Positions 16,113 through 24,750 of a stretch of 32,834 nucleotides of DNA are shown here, in pieces. Positions within the stretch are counted from its first letter, which is position 1. Each line of letters starts with the position of its first letter. The stretch covers positions 1-32,834 of the forward strand of contig NZ_CALIBB010000141.1 in the NCBI RefSeq assembly GCF_938045595.1. The letters are read 5' to 3'. Source of the DNA: an uncultured Campylobacter sp. (GTDB lineage Bacteria > Campylobacterota > Campylobacteria > Campylobacterales > Campylobacteraceae). The notes beneath the pieces are model-generated. The model saw only the letters and a list, made by a program, of their open reading frames with translations, made no database searches and was not told the DNA's origin. The position numbers and the translations under genes were made by a program.

Positions 16113-17568
16113 ATTTTCCAAACCTAACGGCGCGCTCTTTACGCAAATTTCAAGCGGCATCTATAAGGGCAAAAAGCTTTCTCTGCCCGCGCTTTCGAGT
16201 ACACGCAGCACGAAAAGCATCGTAAAGGGCTCGTTTTTCGATACGTGGCGAGCGCAGTTGCGCGGCGCGGCGTTTATCGAGTGCTTCGGCGGCAGCGGTG
16301 CGATGGCGCTTGAAGCGCTAAGCAACGGCGCAAAAAACGTTTATGCGATCGAAAAGGACGCTGCCGCGCATAAGATCATGCGGAAAAATTTCGAGCTTTT
16401 TGGGCTCGGTGCAAATGCGATTTTGGGCGATTGCTTTGAACGACTGCCCGAAATTTTACACGAGCTGCAAACGGATATGAATGGACGCTCGGGCGCGAAT
16501 TCGCTAAATTTGAGCGGCAAAAATTTTAAAAACCGCACTGCCGACGCCGCCTGCTACGAAAATTTAGACGGCGAAAAAGAGAGCTGCCGCAAAAGCTTTA
16601 GTAGCGTAGAGCAGGGCGAGGACGGATACCGCGCCGCGCAAAGCGTAAAAGTGGAAGACGGCACGCAAAGCGGCGTAAAAAATTTAGCTAAATGCGGCAC
16701 GCGAAGCAGTGTGCTTGACAGCGCGCAAAATGGCGCGCAGAGCGGTACAAATGCTGATTGCGCAGGCATGGAGAGCTTTGGCGGTTGTGCTCAGATTGGC
16801 GATTATGCGGGTGCTTCTAGTATAAAATACTGCGTGAATTCGCTAGCTGCGGACGCTGTGAGCTTTAGCGAAAGGTTTGACGATAACTGCGCTTCGAAAT
16901 ACGACGCGAGCGGCACCGAGACCGTTAATTGCAACGTAAATTTAAGCTCAAAATGCGGCGAGAGCTCTAATTTTGACGCAAATCGCGGTACGGGCTTAGG
17001 CGCGAGCTGCGAAGAGAAAGAAATCTTAAATTTAGGCGAAAATTTTAACGCTAGCTACGGAGAAAATTTACATTCAAACGCAAATTTCATCTATGATTCA
17101 AGAAAAAATTCTGCTGAGAATTCTGACGGCAAATTTAGCCCCAAGTGCAGAGAAAATTCACGCCCAAGCGTAAATTTAACCCGCGGTTCAAGAAAAAATT
17201 TCGCCGCTAATTCCCACGAAAATTTTGCCTGCAGTTTAGGCGAAAGTGCTGCCGCAAACGATTTAGGCGAATGCTCTGTCGCAAATTCAAGCAAGAGCCA
17301 TACCGTAAATTCTAGTGAAAATTTCGTCTCCGATCCCGCGCACAGAGTGTTTGTCTATCTGGATCCGCCGTTTGCGATCAGGCAGGGCTTTGGCGAGATT
17401 TACGAGCGAGTGCTGGCGCTGATAGCGCGCCTAGGCTCCGTGCAGTGCGAGCTGCTAATCGCGATCGAGCATATGAGCGAGCTTGAGCTGCCGCCTAAAA
17501 TCGGCGATTTCGCGCTGCTTAAATCGCGCAAATTCGGCGCTACGACGATGAGTTACTACGCAAAATGA
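16105..17568 (+). CDS. rsmD: 16S rRNA m2G966 methyltransferase RsmD with a ~290-residue low-complexity insert
   Basis: RsmD methylates G966 of 16S rRNA. The catalytic domain is split in two. Residues 1-122 hold SGIYKGKKLSLPAL, STRSTKSIVKGSFFDTW, the SAM motif FIECFGGSGAMALEALSNGA and the adenine-site segment YAIEKDAAAHKIM. Residues from about 413 hold VFVYLDPPFA (the (N/D)PP(Y/F) catalytic motif) and the C-terminal strands ending FGATTMSYYAK. Without the insert the length would be about 197 residues, normal for RsmD; the actual length is 487. The insert (about 123-412) is rich in Ser, Asn, Ala, Gly, Glu and Cys, has no stop or frameshift, and contains three 30-residue repeats. The intact frame over 870 bp argues that the protein is still made. 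Whether it is active is unknown. Confidence 0.88.
   Translation: MAKFSKPNGALFTQISSGIYKGKKLSLPALSSTRSTKSIVKGSFFDTWRAQLRGAAFIECFGGSGAMALEALSNGAKNVYAIEKDAAAHKIMRKNFELFGLGANAILGDCFERLPEILHELQTDMNGRSGANSLNLSGKNFKNRTADAACYENLDGEKESCRKSFSSVEQGEDGYRAAQSVKVEDGTQSGVKNLAKCGTRSSVLDSAQNGAQSGTNADCAGMESFGGCAQIGDYAGASSIKYCVNSLAADAVSFSERFDDNCASKYDASGTETVNCNVNLSSKCGESSNFDANRGTGLGASCEEKEILNLGENFNASYGENLHSNANFIYDSRKNSAENSDGKFSPKCRENSRPSVNLTRGSRKNFAANSHENFACSLGESAAANDLGECSVANSSKSHTVNSSENFVSDPAHRVFVYLDPPFAIRQGFGEIYERVLALIARLGSVQCELLIAIEHMSELELPPKIGDFALLKSRKFGATTMSYYAK
17029..17298 (+). repeat. Three 90-bp in-frame tandem repeats inside rsmD
   Basis: Copies at 17029-17118, 17119-17208 and 17209-17298 encode 30-residue units, residues 309-398. 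Shared features are an initial Asn, F at position 6, EN or ES at 12-13, and SRKN at 24-27 in the first two copies. The DNA words GGTTCAAGAAAAAATTT and GATTCAAGAAAAAATTC recur exactly 90 bp apart (17095 and 17185). The third copy is the most diverged. Confidence 0.65.
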
Positions 17569-18353
17569 AAAGCTTAAAGCAAATTTTAGATTACTACGCC
17601 GATTTGAAAAATTGCGACGCGGATCTTTTCGGCGCGCCCGATCCGCTGCAGGTCGCAAAGGGACATCGAAACGACGTCGTAGCGCTCATCTGCGCGCTGT
17701 TTGCTTATGGGAGCGCGGCTCAAATTTTAAAATTCCTCCGCTCGCTTGATTTTTCACTTTTAGACGGGAGCGATGAGCGTATTAGTACGGAGCTTGCGGG
17801 CAAAAAATATAGATTTCAAAGCCCGCGCGACGTCGCTGAAATTTTTATAACTTTAAAACGGCTTAAAAGTAGCCTTAGCATCGAAGAGAGCGTGCTTTGC
17901 GGTATGCAAAAAAGCGGACGGATCGAAGACGGAATAAATTTTTTAATCGGCGAAATTTACAAATTAAATCCCTACCGCAGCCCGGGGTATGAGTTTTTTT
18001 TCGGTCGAGGCTTTGCGCAAAAGCCCACGTCGCCGTATAAGCGCTACAATCTTTTCCTGCGCTGGGCGGTGCGCGACAGCGACATCGATCTGGGGCTGTA
18101 CAAAAAGATCGAAAAATCGCGCCTCCTCATCCCGCTCGATACCCATACGCATAAAGTTTCGCTTAAGCTTGGGCTGATCGATCGCAAGAGTTACGATTTT
18201 GAGGCGGTTTTGCAGCTTACGCAAAGCTTAAGGCGCTTCGATCCGAGCGATCCCATCAAATACGACTTCGCGCTGTATCGCCTCGGACAGAGCGGCGAGA
18301 TAGATAAAATTTTACCCGAACTAAGCGCGAATTTAAACAAAACTGCAGAATAA
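17565..18353 (+). CDS. TIGR02757/DUF2400 family protein
   Basis: A 262-residue protein of the TIGR02757 family, whose function is not known. Characteristic parts are DPLQVAKGHRNDVVALICAL near residue 27, FAYGSAAQI, a middle PTSPYKRYNLFLRWAVRDSD block near 152, and LLIPLDTHTHKVSLKLGLI near 185. The final segment RFDPSDPIKYDFALYRLGQ recalls helix-hairpin-helix DNA glycosylase-like folds, with the family's conserved D.H.HK pattern. It overlaps rsmD by 4 bp (ATGA) and ends the cluster. Confidence 0.83.
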   Translation: MKSLKQILDYYADLKNCDADLFGAPDPLQVAKGHRNDVVALICALFAYGSAAQILKFLRSLDFSLLDGSDERISTELAGKKYRFQSPRDVAEIFITLKRLKSSLSIEESVLCGMQKSGRIEDGINFLIGEIYKLNPYRSPGYEFFFGRGFAQKPTSPYKRYNLFLRWAVRDSDIDLGLYKKIEKSRLLIPLDTHTHKVSLKLGLIDRKSYDFEAVLQLTQSLRRFDPSDPIKYDFALYRLGQSGEIDKILPELSANLNKTAE

Positions 18354-18882
18354 TTGGCGAAATTTTTCTGGTACGCGTGATGAAATTTTATGAAGCTTTA
18401 GCGTGATTGCGCGGCGGAATTTTGTGCTGTGCTGCCGCATAAGTAGGGCTGGCTTTATGGATTTTGCCGCGCGCCTTAAATACAGAGCGCCGAAATTTCA
18501 TAAAATTTTAGCAAAAGATCGCTTCATAAATTCTGCAAATTTCACGGAGAGCTGCGCGAAATTTATAGGGCTATCTTGTAGAATTTCGGTAAAATTCCAC
18601 AGCCTTGTGCTACTTAAATTTTTATGAAATTTTGCAGCTTGTGCGCGACGCGATAAATTGCATGGAACTAAAACGGCAATCGCGCGATAAATTTCATAAA
18701 ATTTAAGCAGAGAGGCGCGGCAAAATCCGATATAATTCCGCGAAATTTTATAGGATTTCACGAAATTCTAGCAGGTGCTCGTATGCACTTTGCGGTGCAT
18801 GGGCGGTTTTGTGATCGTAATTGTACGGAATTCTGACAGGCGTTCATAGCGCGTGCCTGCGTGATTTGAAAAAAGGACAAAG
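18354..18882 (+). other. RAATTY-rich intergenic region upstream of the TSUP permease
   Basis: No gene was seen; frames at 18403-18627 (+) and 18498-18761 (-) are made of repeated AAATTT/AAATTC words and lack ribosome binding sites. TATAAT at 18731-18736 could be a promoter for the permease, which would give a leader of about 140 bp. Confidence 0.5.
18731..18736 (+). promoter_or_regulatory. Possible -10 box upstream of the TSUP permease
   Basis: TATAAT in the context CCGATATAATTCCG, 146 bp before the start codon. No -35 match is clear. The long leader makes the assignment uncertain. Confidence 0.35.
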
Positions 18883-19644
18883 ATGGAGCTTGAGCTTTGG
18901 CAGTTTGCGGTGCTTTTTGCGGCGGCGTTTTTCGGCGGATTTATAGACTCGATCGCGGGCGGCGGCGGACTGATCTCGCTGCCTGTGCTGCTTGCCGTGG
19001 GCATCCCGCCGCATGTAGCGATCGCCACAAATAGATTTCAAGGCAGCTTCGGAAGCTTCACCGCCGCTTTAAATTTCATCCGCAAGGGCTATGTCGATGC
19101 TGCGGAGATCTTGCGGGGCGTGATTTTTACGTTCATAGGCGGACTCGTCGGCGCTTATGTCCTGCTTCTAATAGATGCGAAATTCCTAAACTACCTCATT
19201 CCGATCCTGCTGCTGGTGCTTTTCTTTTATATGATTTTTTCGCCAAACCTAGGCGAAGCGCCCGCCAAACCCAAGATGTCAAAAAATAGCTTTTACGCGA
19301 TTTTCGGGCTTGTTTTGGGCTTTTACGACGGGTTTTTCGGTCCCGGTACAGGCTCGTTTTGGACGTTTGCGCTCGTAGGAATTTTAGGGCTTTATATGAA
19401 AAAGGCGGTCGCATACACGAAGGTTTTAAATTTCACCTCAAACATCGTCTCTTTGGGCGTTTTTATCATCGGTGGGCAAATTTTATGGCTCGTCGGAGCG
19501 GTGATGGCGGTCGGACAGATCGCGGGCAGCTTTGCGGGCTCAAGCCTAGTGATGCGATGCGGCGTAAAATTAGTGCGCAAGATGCTTCTGCTCGTTGTTG
19601 CCGCTACGATTTTAAAGCTACTTTACGGACTGATTGCAAATTGA
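18883..19644 (+). CDS. TSUP-family (TauE/SafE, YfcA-like) membrane permease
   Basis: A 253-residue membrane protein with about eight helices, duplicated as in the TauE/SafE family. The first half has FGGFIDSIAGGGGLISLPVL and PPHVAIATNRFQGSFGS; the second has LGFYDGFFGPGTGSFW and the matching AYTKVLNFTSNIVSL. These repeated G..DG..GGG and N....NS blocks define the family, which exports sulfite, sulfoacetate or related organosulfur anions. The substrate here is unknown. The ATG is preceded by AAAAAAGGACAAAG, a good ribosome binding site. It is isolated, with non-coding DNA on both sides. Confidence 0.9.
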   Translation: MELELWQFAVLFAAAFFGGFIDSIAGGGGLISLPVLLAVGIPPHVAIATNRFQGSFGSFTAALNFIRKGYVDAAEILRGVIFTFIGGLVGAYVLLLIDAKFLNYLIPILLLVLFFYMIFSPNLGEAPAKPKMSKNSFYAIFGLVLGFYDGFFGPGTGSFWTFALVGILGLYMKKAVAYTKVLNFTSNIVSLGVFIIGGQILWLVGAVMAVGQIAGSFAGSSLVMRCGVKLVRKMLLLVVAATILKLLYGLIAN

Positions 19645-20862
19645 TTACAGATTGATTGAGGACCGATCGCGGGCTAATCTCAAGCCAAAATCATAGAATT
19701 TTATACAGGATTTCGTATAAAATTTCGCGTAAAATTTTATGAGCCCTCGCCGATTTGCCGCAATGACGCTGATCTTGCTGCCGCAGTAGCGCAGATCTTG
19801 CTGTAGAGTTGCACCAGTCTCGCTTCGATGGCGTTGATTTTATCGTAGCTTCGCGCTGATCTTGTCGCGACTACGCTAATTTCCCGCTGCTGCGATATTG
19901 ATTCTATTGGCGTTACGTCGTAGGCCTCGCTTGTCGCGAGATCTTTGATTTTATTATTTTGGTGGCGCTGATTGCTCCGCTACATCGACAACTTCGTTGC
20001 CGCGCTTGCTACTGCGAGGATTTTAATTGCGTTGCGCAGTGTCGCACTGATTTTTTATGACGGCGCTGTTCTTTCTGCTGCGATGGTGGCGATTTTGGCG
20101 CTGCTTTTACCGCCCGTCGCCCGTATCACTATCGTGGGCGGCTTGGTTGTGCTGTCGCGACATTGATGGTCTTGATGGTGCAAGGATTTGATTTGCTGTA
20201 AACGATGCCGATGAAGTTTCGTCCATTCGCATCGGCTAAATTTAGCCGTACTGTCCGTATCTATTTCGTCGTATCGCCATGCATTCATTCGGTGCCGCCG
20301 ATAGAGTCGTCGTATTGCCGAGCGCGCGGCGTTATCGTGCCCGTGCTATGAAATTTTATATGTTTATGCCCATAAAATTTTAAAATACCGCTCCATAGAT
20401 CATTTCGCCGTGCCGCCCGTACGTACTACCAAATCTACTCTCAGCGATTAAATTTAGCTGCACTTTCACACGCTGTTTTGTTGCGCCTGTTAGCTCTTTT
20501 AAATTTGCCGTTTCGCCGCCATGGCTCGCTTTCCGCGCTAGCTTCTCGCCATATTGTCCGCTGTATTTGCACGATAAATTTAACCGTACCGCTGCGTTTG
20601 CCGTTTCATTCTGCTATCGTAGGCGAAATTTTGCCCATCCATGCCATTTAAATTTCACCGCATTGCGGTGTTTGCATAAACGAAATTTAGCCGCCCCGCG
20701 CTTATTAATTTTACCGTGCCGCCGCCTTTCTGCCTATTAAATTTTAGCTGCACCGTCGTACCCGCCGCATCCACGCCCGCCCGCTCGCGAAATTCCGTCG
20801 CCTAAAACAAAGTTAAAATATTTTGCGATAAAATGGGTAAAATTTTTCACAAAGGATTTAGT
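19645..20862 (+). repeat. 1.2-kb non-coding region with two families of degenerate repeats
   Basis: No gene was seen. From about 19750 to 20170 the sequence is a loose series of 20-23 bp units around GCGCTGATYTTG (best at 19759-19804, where two 23-bp units match at most positions). From 20236 to 20760 a different word, TAAATTTAGCCGYACCG and variants, recurs eight times (about 20236, 20449, 20499, 20576, 20647, 20680, 20706 and 20738). All frames are interrupted. TAAAAT at 20829-20834 may be the ridA -10 box. Confidence 0.55.
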
Positions 20863-21240
20863 ATGCAGATCATTTCAACTCCCGATGCGGCGCAGGCCAT
20901 CGGACCGTACTCCCAGGCGATCAAGGCGGGCGGGTTCATCTTCACCTCGGGGCAGATCGCGCTTAAGCCGGATGGCGAGTTCGTCGCGGGCGGCGTGGAG
21001 GCGCAGACGAGGCAGGTTTTGCAAAACCTCACCGCGATCCTGAAAGAAGCTGGCGCGACGCTGCAAGATGCCGTCAAAACTACGATTTTCCTAGCCGATA
21101 TGGGCGATTTTGCCGCGGTGAACGAGATATACGCAGCGGCGTTCGGCGAGCACAAGCCGGCTCGCAGTACGGTACAGGTCGCCAAACTCCCTAAAGGCGC
21201 GCTTGTAGAGATCGAAGTAATAGCGCTGGCTAGGGCTTAG
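20863..21240 (+). CDS. ridA: RidA family reactive-intermediate deaminase (YjgF/TdcF)
   Basis: RidA hydrolyses reactive enamine/imine intermediates such as 2-aminoacrylate made by PLP enzymes. The start is placed at the ATG at 20863, preceded by AAAGGA, rather than at 20833, because family members begin exactly here (MQIISTPDAAQAIGPYSQAI). The 125-residue product has the full signature: FTSGQIALKPDGEFV, TRQVLQNLTAILKEAG, KTTIFLADMGDFAAVNEIY and the C-terminal KPARSTVQVAKLPKGALVEI, which carries the Arg that binds the substrate carboxylate and the late Glu. Length is normal. It stands alone. Confidence 0.93.
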   Translation: MQIISTPDAAQAIGPYSQAIKAGGFIFTSGQIALKPDGEFVAGGVEAQTRQVLQNLTAILKEAGATLQDAVKTTIFLADMGDFAAVNEIYAAAFGEHKPARSTVQVAKLPKGALVEIEVIALARA

Positions 21241-21458
21241 CGCTAAATTTAGATCGCTAGAACTCTGCCAGTTCGCGTTTGCGGTTAAAATTTAGACGCG
21301 GGCTGCTCGAAATTTAAACGGCGGCTCGCTTTGATTTTGTAGCTGTGCGCGCTTTTAAATTTAGATTTTCAAAGCTGCGCCAAACGCCCGTGGATCTATG
21401 CCAACAGCGCGTTCGGTGCGCTAAGACGTTAAAATTTCTCGCTCAAAACGGGATCAAA

Positions 21459-22145
21459 ATGATAGAAAAACTTATTCAAAAATCTAAAAATATCACGGCA
21501 GCGGGGCGCAGCGTTATAGAGCCCGCATGGATTGCGCAGGCGCAGCGGAAGCTCGGTTTTGCGCTGCCTGCGAGCTACAAGCAGATGCTGCTAAGATACG
21601 CTAGCATCAGCGCGGCGGGGGACGGAGCTAAAAACGATCGCGCCGCCCGAGTTTGCGGATAGTGCCGACGCCGACATCTGCTACACGTATGAGATAAATC
21701 TGAAAAACGGGCTATTCGCCGCGGACGAGCTCGTATTTTTGCAGCTCGAGGACGAGGAGTATTATTTTAAAATTTCGCCCGCAAGCGACATAGCGGACGG
21801 CTCGCCCAACACGGCGCACGGCAAGACGGCGGAGAGTACGAGCGGCAAAGCTGCGAGCGCGACGGCGCGTGATACGGTCGTCGCGACGGTAGCCGACGGT
21901 GCGGAAAATAGGGCATCGGACGACGGAGCGCGCATGGAGAGATCACTGGATACGGCGTGCGATATAAATGCCGAAACGACGTGCAAAGCTGCGAGCGCGA
22001 CAACAAGCGAGGCAACAAGCGGAGCGACGAAAGAGATAACGAGCGAGCAGGCAGGCGACGCGCCGTGCGAATACCCCGTATATGTGCGCAGGGTGAGGAT
22101 AGGCTTTTCGCGGACGATTTTTACGGGTTTTTGGAAAAATTTTAA
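21459..22145 (+). pseudogene. SMI1/KNR4-family gene with low-complexity insert and two frameshifts
   Basis: The gene starts at ATG 21459 (MIEKLIQKSKNITAAGRSVI). It shows the SMI1/KNR4 N-terminus, with LGFALPASYKQMLLRYASIS near residue 35. At the run GGGGG (about 21617-21621) the frame shifts by one base. With one G fewer it would read SAAGTELKTIAPPEFADSAD and on to LVFLQLEDEEYYFKISP. A Thr/Ala/Ser-rich insert of about 100 residues follows (21790-22060). A second shift near 22081-22099 returns to the first frame, which ends EDRLFADDFYGFLEKF, a normal family C-terminus, at 22145. SMI1/KNR4 proteins often serve as immunity proteins in toxin systems. The gene is probably inactive in this sequence. 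Confidence 0.7.
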
Positions 22146-22178
22146 GATGAAATTTAACGCAAAATCAGGAGAGGCGAA

Positions 22179-23195
22179 ATGGGACTGTTTGACATTTTTA
22201 AAAATGATAAATTTGACGTCGACGTGCGCCAGGACGGCGTTTTCATCGGCGGCGTAAACTGTGAGTTTGATCTGGCTAAGCTTAACGAAGTCTTGGGGCA
22301 GCCGCGCGTGGTCGATGACAGGGAGGGCAAAAGCCGCTATTTTTGGGATGAGGCGGGGATTTTCGCCTTCGTGCGCGCAGACGAGCTCGCAGAACCGAGG
22401 CTTTCCGAGATAGTTTTGATGCTTGAGGTCGCAAAGGGCGTGCAGCACGAGGTTCCGCGCAAGCTCTACGGCGGCGCATTCATGCTTGAGGGCAGGCCGC
22501 CGCTTGAGGCCGTGCCAGAGCAGGAGCTGCGCGGCGCATATATATTTTTGGAGCTTAGCCTTGGTAAATTCGAAGTCTCGCTAGCTCTAGCCGAGGCCGT
22601 GCAGGAGCGCATAGGCGCGATGGACTTTGCCGAGCGCTTCGCTAAGCGCGACACCGACGAGATCGCAGATATCGTGCGAGCTGCGAAAATGCCGATAGGG
22701 CGCGTCTGCATCAATCAAAAGGCAAAAAAGGTAAAACGAAAGCCGAGCGATAAATTTAAGCTTCCGCGCGCGGCCGGCGAGACGCTAGCGTTTAAAAATT
22801 TCAATTTCAAAATCGCCGTGATGAACGAGCTGATGTATGAAAAAGCCCTGCTACAGCCCAAATTTGACGTGTTTGAGTACTGCGAGGAGCGCGGCATCGA
22901 TCCGTATGCGGACTTTGGCGCCCTGCCGCAAGCCAAAAAGTGGTTTAAGGACTATCCGGTCCCCGCAAATTTGGCGGAGCAGGTGAGCGAGCTATATCTT
23001 GACGGCGGAAACGAAATTTACCTGCAAATCGCGCCTGATTGGGACGGCGAGGATGAGCTTTTCGATATCAAAAACATCGATGCTGCCGAGCTTGCGCCCC
23101 TCAAAAATCTTAAAAAAATCGAAACGAGCGGCATCAGCATATCCAAAAAGGCGCGAAAAGCCTGCGCAGATGCGGGGATCGAGGTAGTTGATTGA
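22179..23195 (+). CDS. DUF6892-like protein, possibly immunity-related
   Basis: A 338-residue soluble protein with an AGGAG ribosome binding site just before the ATG. The N-terminal half (DVRQDGVFIGGVNCEFDLAK, then LNEVLGQPRVV and FWDEAGIFAFV) resembles small domains (DUF7738-like) often seen next to immunity proteins. A linker rich in Lys (KAKKVKRKPSDKFKLP) follows. The C-terminal part (FNFKIAVMNELMYEKALLQPKFDVFEY, here split as FNFKIAVMNELMYEKALL and QPKFDVFEY, and LKNLKKIETSGISISKKARK) resembles DUF6892. I make these domain calls from memory of the families. It lies 33 bp behind the broken SMI1/KNR4 gene, which supports a shared immunity-type context. No toxin gene is in the window. Confidence 0.6.
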   Translation: MGLFDIFKNDKFDVDVRQDGVFIGGVNCEFDLAKLNEVLGQPRVVDDREGKSRYFWDEAGIFAFVRADELAEPRLSEIVLMLEVAKGVQHEVPRKLYGGAFMLEGRPPLEAVPEQELRGAYIFLELSLGKFEVSLALAEAVQERIGAMDFAERFAKRDTDEIADIVRAAKMPIGRVCINQKAKKVKRKPSDKFKLPRAAGETLAFKNFNFKIAVMNELMYEKALLQPKFDVFEYCEERGIDPYADFGALPQAKKWFKDYPVPANLAEQVSELYLDGGNEIYLQIAPDWDGEDELFDIKNIDAAELAPLKNLKKIETSGISISKKARKACADAGIEVVD

Positions 23196-23958
23196 GCGTG
23201 TGAAAATGGACTTTGAGCCTTACGGCGCGCGTTTTTGAGAAAATTTAAATAAGCTTAAACTCTCGCGGTACGCTTTTTAAAAAGGTCGCAATTGTTGCCG
23301 CGCCGCGGAAAATTCCACGCAAAATTCTATCTATAGCGAGCGCTATGAATGAGCTTTGAAAGGTGCTTGGTAAAGCATCTGACATGTCTAATTTGGCGCG
23401 CGTTACAAAGCTTTGAGAAAGCTCGTTTGCAGCATAAGAGCTGCGTCGCTGAATGCGCGAGATGAGTGCGTCGTGCGAGTAAAAATAGTTTGCTTTTTGA
23501 TTTTGGAAAAAATCGCTGCGTAGCAAGGGGGTTAAATTTACCGCTTTTAAATTTTAAAATTTACAAAGAGCGCACGCGTGGCTTTTAATGTGCGATTAAA
23601 TTTAGACTTCATAGCGGCTTAAATTCTAAGTGCGGTTAAATTTGCGTTTTTAATTCCGTTTGTAGCCTGTATCGTATTGCAAAACAGAGTGCGAGAACAG
23701 ATCGTTTGCGTGCGTGAGGCGCGGATTAAATTAAAATTCCAGTTTTGAATTTAGCCTGAATTTACGGCTCGCACTTAAGAAGTGATTTTTCGCGCTGATA
23801 CCGAAAGCCTAAAAGATCTTTTAAATGCTCAAGCAAAAAAGTATTTTGCAGGCCGGCTCGCAAGAAAGTATTTTCGAAATCCGCGCCAAGAGTGTGTTTT
23901 AAAACAACAAGGCGCGGCGCTGCTTTGCTGTTCTAAAACGCCGCTTCGAGGCTAAATT
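23196..23958 (+). other. Intergenic region between convergent genes, no gene seen
   Basis: A reverse frame at 23245-23526 begins with TTG without a ribosome binding site and has no recognisable motif. The region carries scattered RAATTY words and, at its right end, a possible terminator for the MOSC gene. Confidence 0.4.
23901..23932 (-). terminator. Possible weak terminator of the MOSC gene
   Basis: On the minus strand AACAGCAA (from 23932) can pair with TTGTTGTT (to 23903), eight pairs including one G-U, around a GC-rich 14-base loop, and is followed by TT to give a four-T run. It lies 26 bp after the MOSC stop. The stem is imperfect and the T-run short. Confidence 0.35.
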
Positions 23959-24645
23959 TCATAGTCGCATAAAGCCGTCGTCGTAGCTGCCTTCTAGCTT
24001 GCGGCGCATATCCTCGCGCCATTTTGGCGTAAGCGTCGTAAGTAGGTTAAATTTTGCTAGCAACCCTTCATCGAGGCGATCGCCGTAAAATAGACGGTTA
24101 AGCTCCATCACGCTCATCATAGCGGGGTCGCGTCCCACGACGTAGATCTCGTCGCCCGCGCGGCACGAGCCCGCCTCCAGCACGCGGTAGTACCAGCCGG
24201 TAAGTCCGCTGCGCGCGATCTCCGCCGTCATCTCCGCGTTGCCCCAGCGCATCGAGAGCTTGTAGCAGGGCTTGCGCGGCTGGCTTACTTGCAGCACCAG
24301 CGAGCCTATGCGGTGCACATCGCCGATGCATACGTTTTGCTCGTGTAGTCCGCTGATCGTGAGGTTTTCGCCCATTGCGCCGTAGGCTAGATTTTTAAGC
24401 CCCAAAAATCTCTCCCACGCGGCGTAATTTTGTAGTGAGTTGGCAAAAATCGCCTTTTCCTCTCCGCCGTGATGCAGCGTGTCAGCTACTGCGTCGCCCT
24501 CGAATCCAAGCTCATTCGCGCGCACTTCGCCCGCTCTAGCTTGCTTGAATATCGCCGTCTCCCAGCGCCTTTTTAGAGGCTGCGTAGCGCGCTCGTCGCC
24601 GTAAGCGCGGGGTTGCCCGGTCAATAATGCCTTTAAAACGGGCAT
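23959..24645 (-). CDS. MOSC domain protein, YiiM-like
   Basis: MOSC proteins of the YiiM group bind molybdenum cofactor and reduce N-hydroxylated bases such as 6-hydroxylaminopurine. The start is placed at ATG 24645 (MPVLKALLTGQPRAYG), preceded by AAGGAGC at the right distance; an upstream ATG at 24699 adds 18 residues with no family similarity. The 228-residue length then matches YiiM. Motifs are FEGDAVADTLHHGGEEKAIF near 50-70, YGAMGENLTISGL, and the cofactor-binding Cys in QPRKPCYKLS near 150. The C-terminal helices (MSVMELNRLFYGD) fit the 3-alpha domain found in YiiM-type proteins. Confidence 0.87.
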   Translation of the reverse strand: MPVLKALLTGQPRAYGDERATQPLKRRWETAIFKQARAGEVRANELGFEGDAVADTLHHGGEEKAIFANSLQNYAAWERFLGLKNLAYGAMGENLTISGLHEQNVCIGDVHRIGSLVLQVSQPRKPCYKLSMRWGNAEMTAEIARSGLTGWYYRVLEAGSCRAGDEIYVVGRDPAMMSVMELNRLFYGDRLDEGLLAKFNLLTTLTPKWREDMRRKLEGSYDDGFMRL

Positions 24646-24750
24646 TTTTTGCTCCTTAAAATTTGCATCCGTTCTCCTTAGATCATAAAATTTAGGCAAG
24701 AATTTTAGCTAGAAAAGAATTTTAAAATTATAAATTTTACAGCGATTTTG

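Noticed and set aside
23245..23526. Reverse frame of 93 residues
   Set aside because: It starts with TTG, has no ribosome binding site and shows no recognisable sequence.
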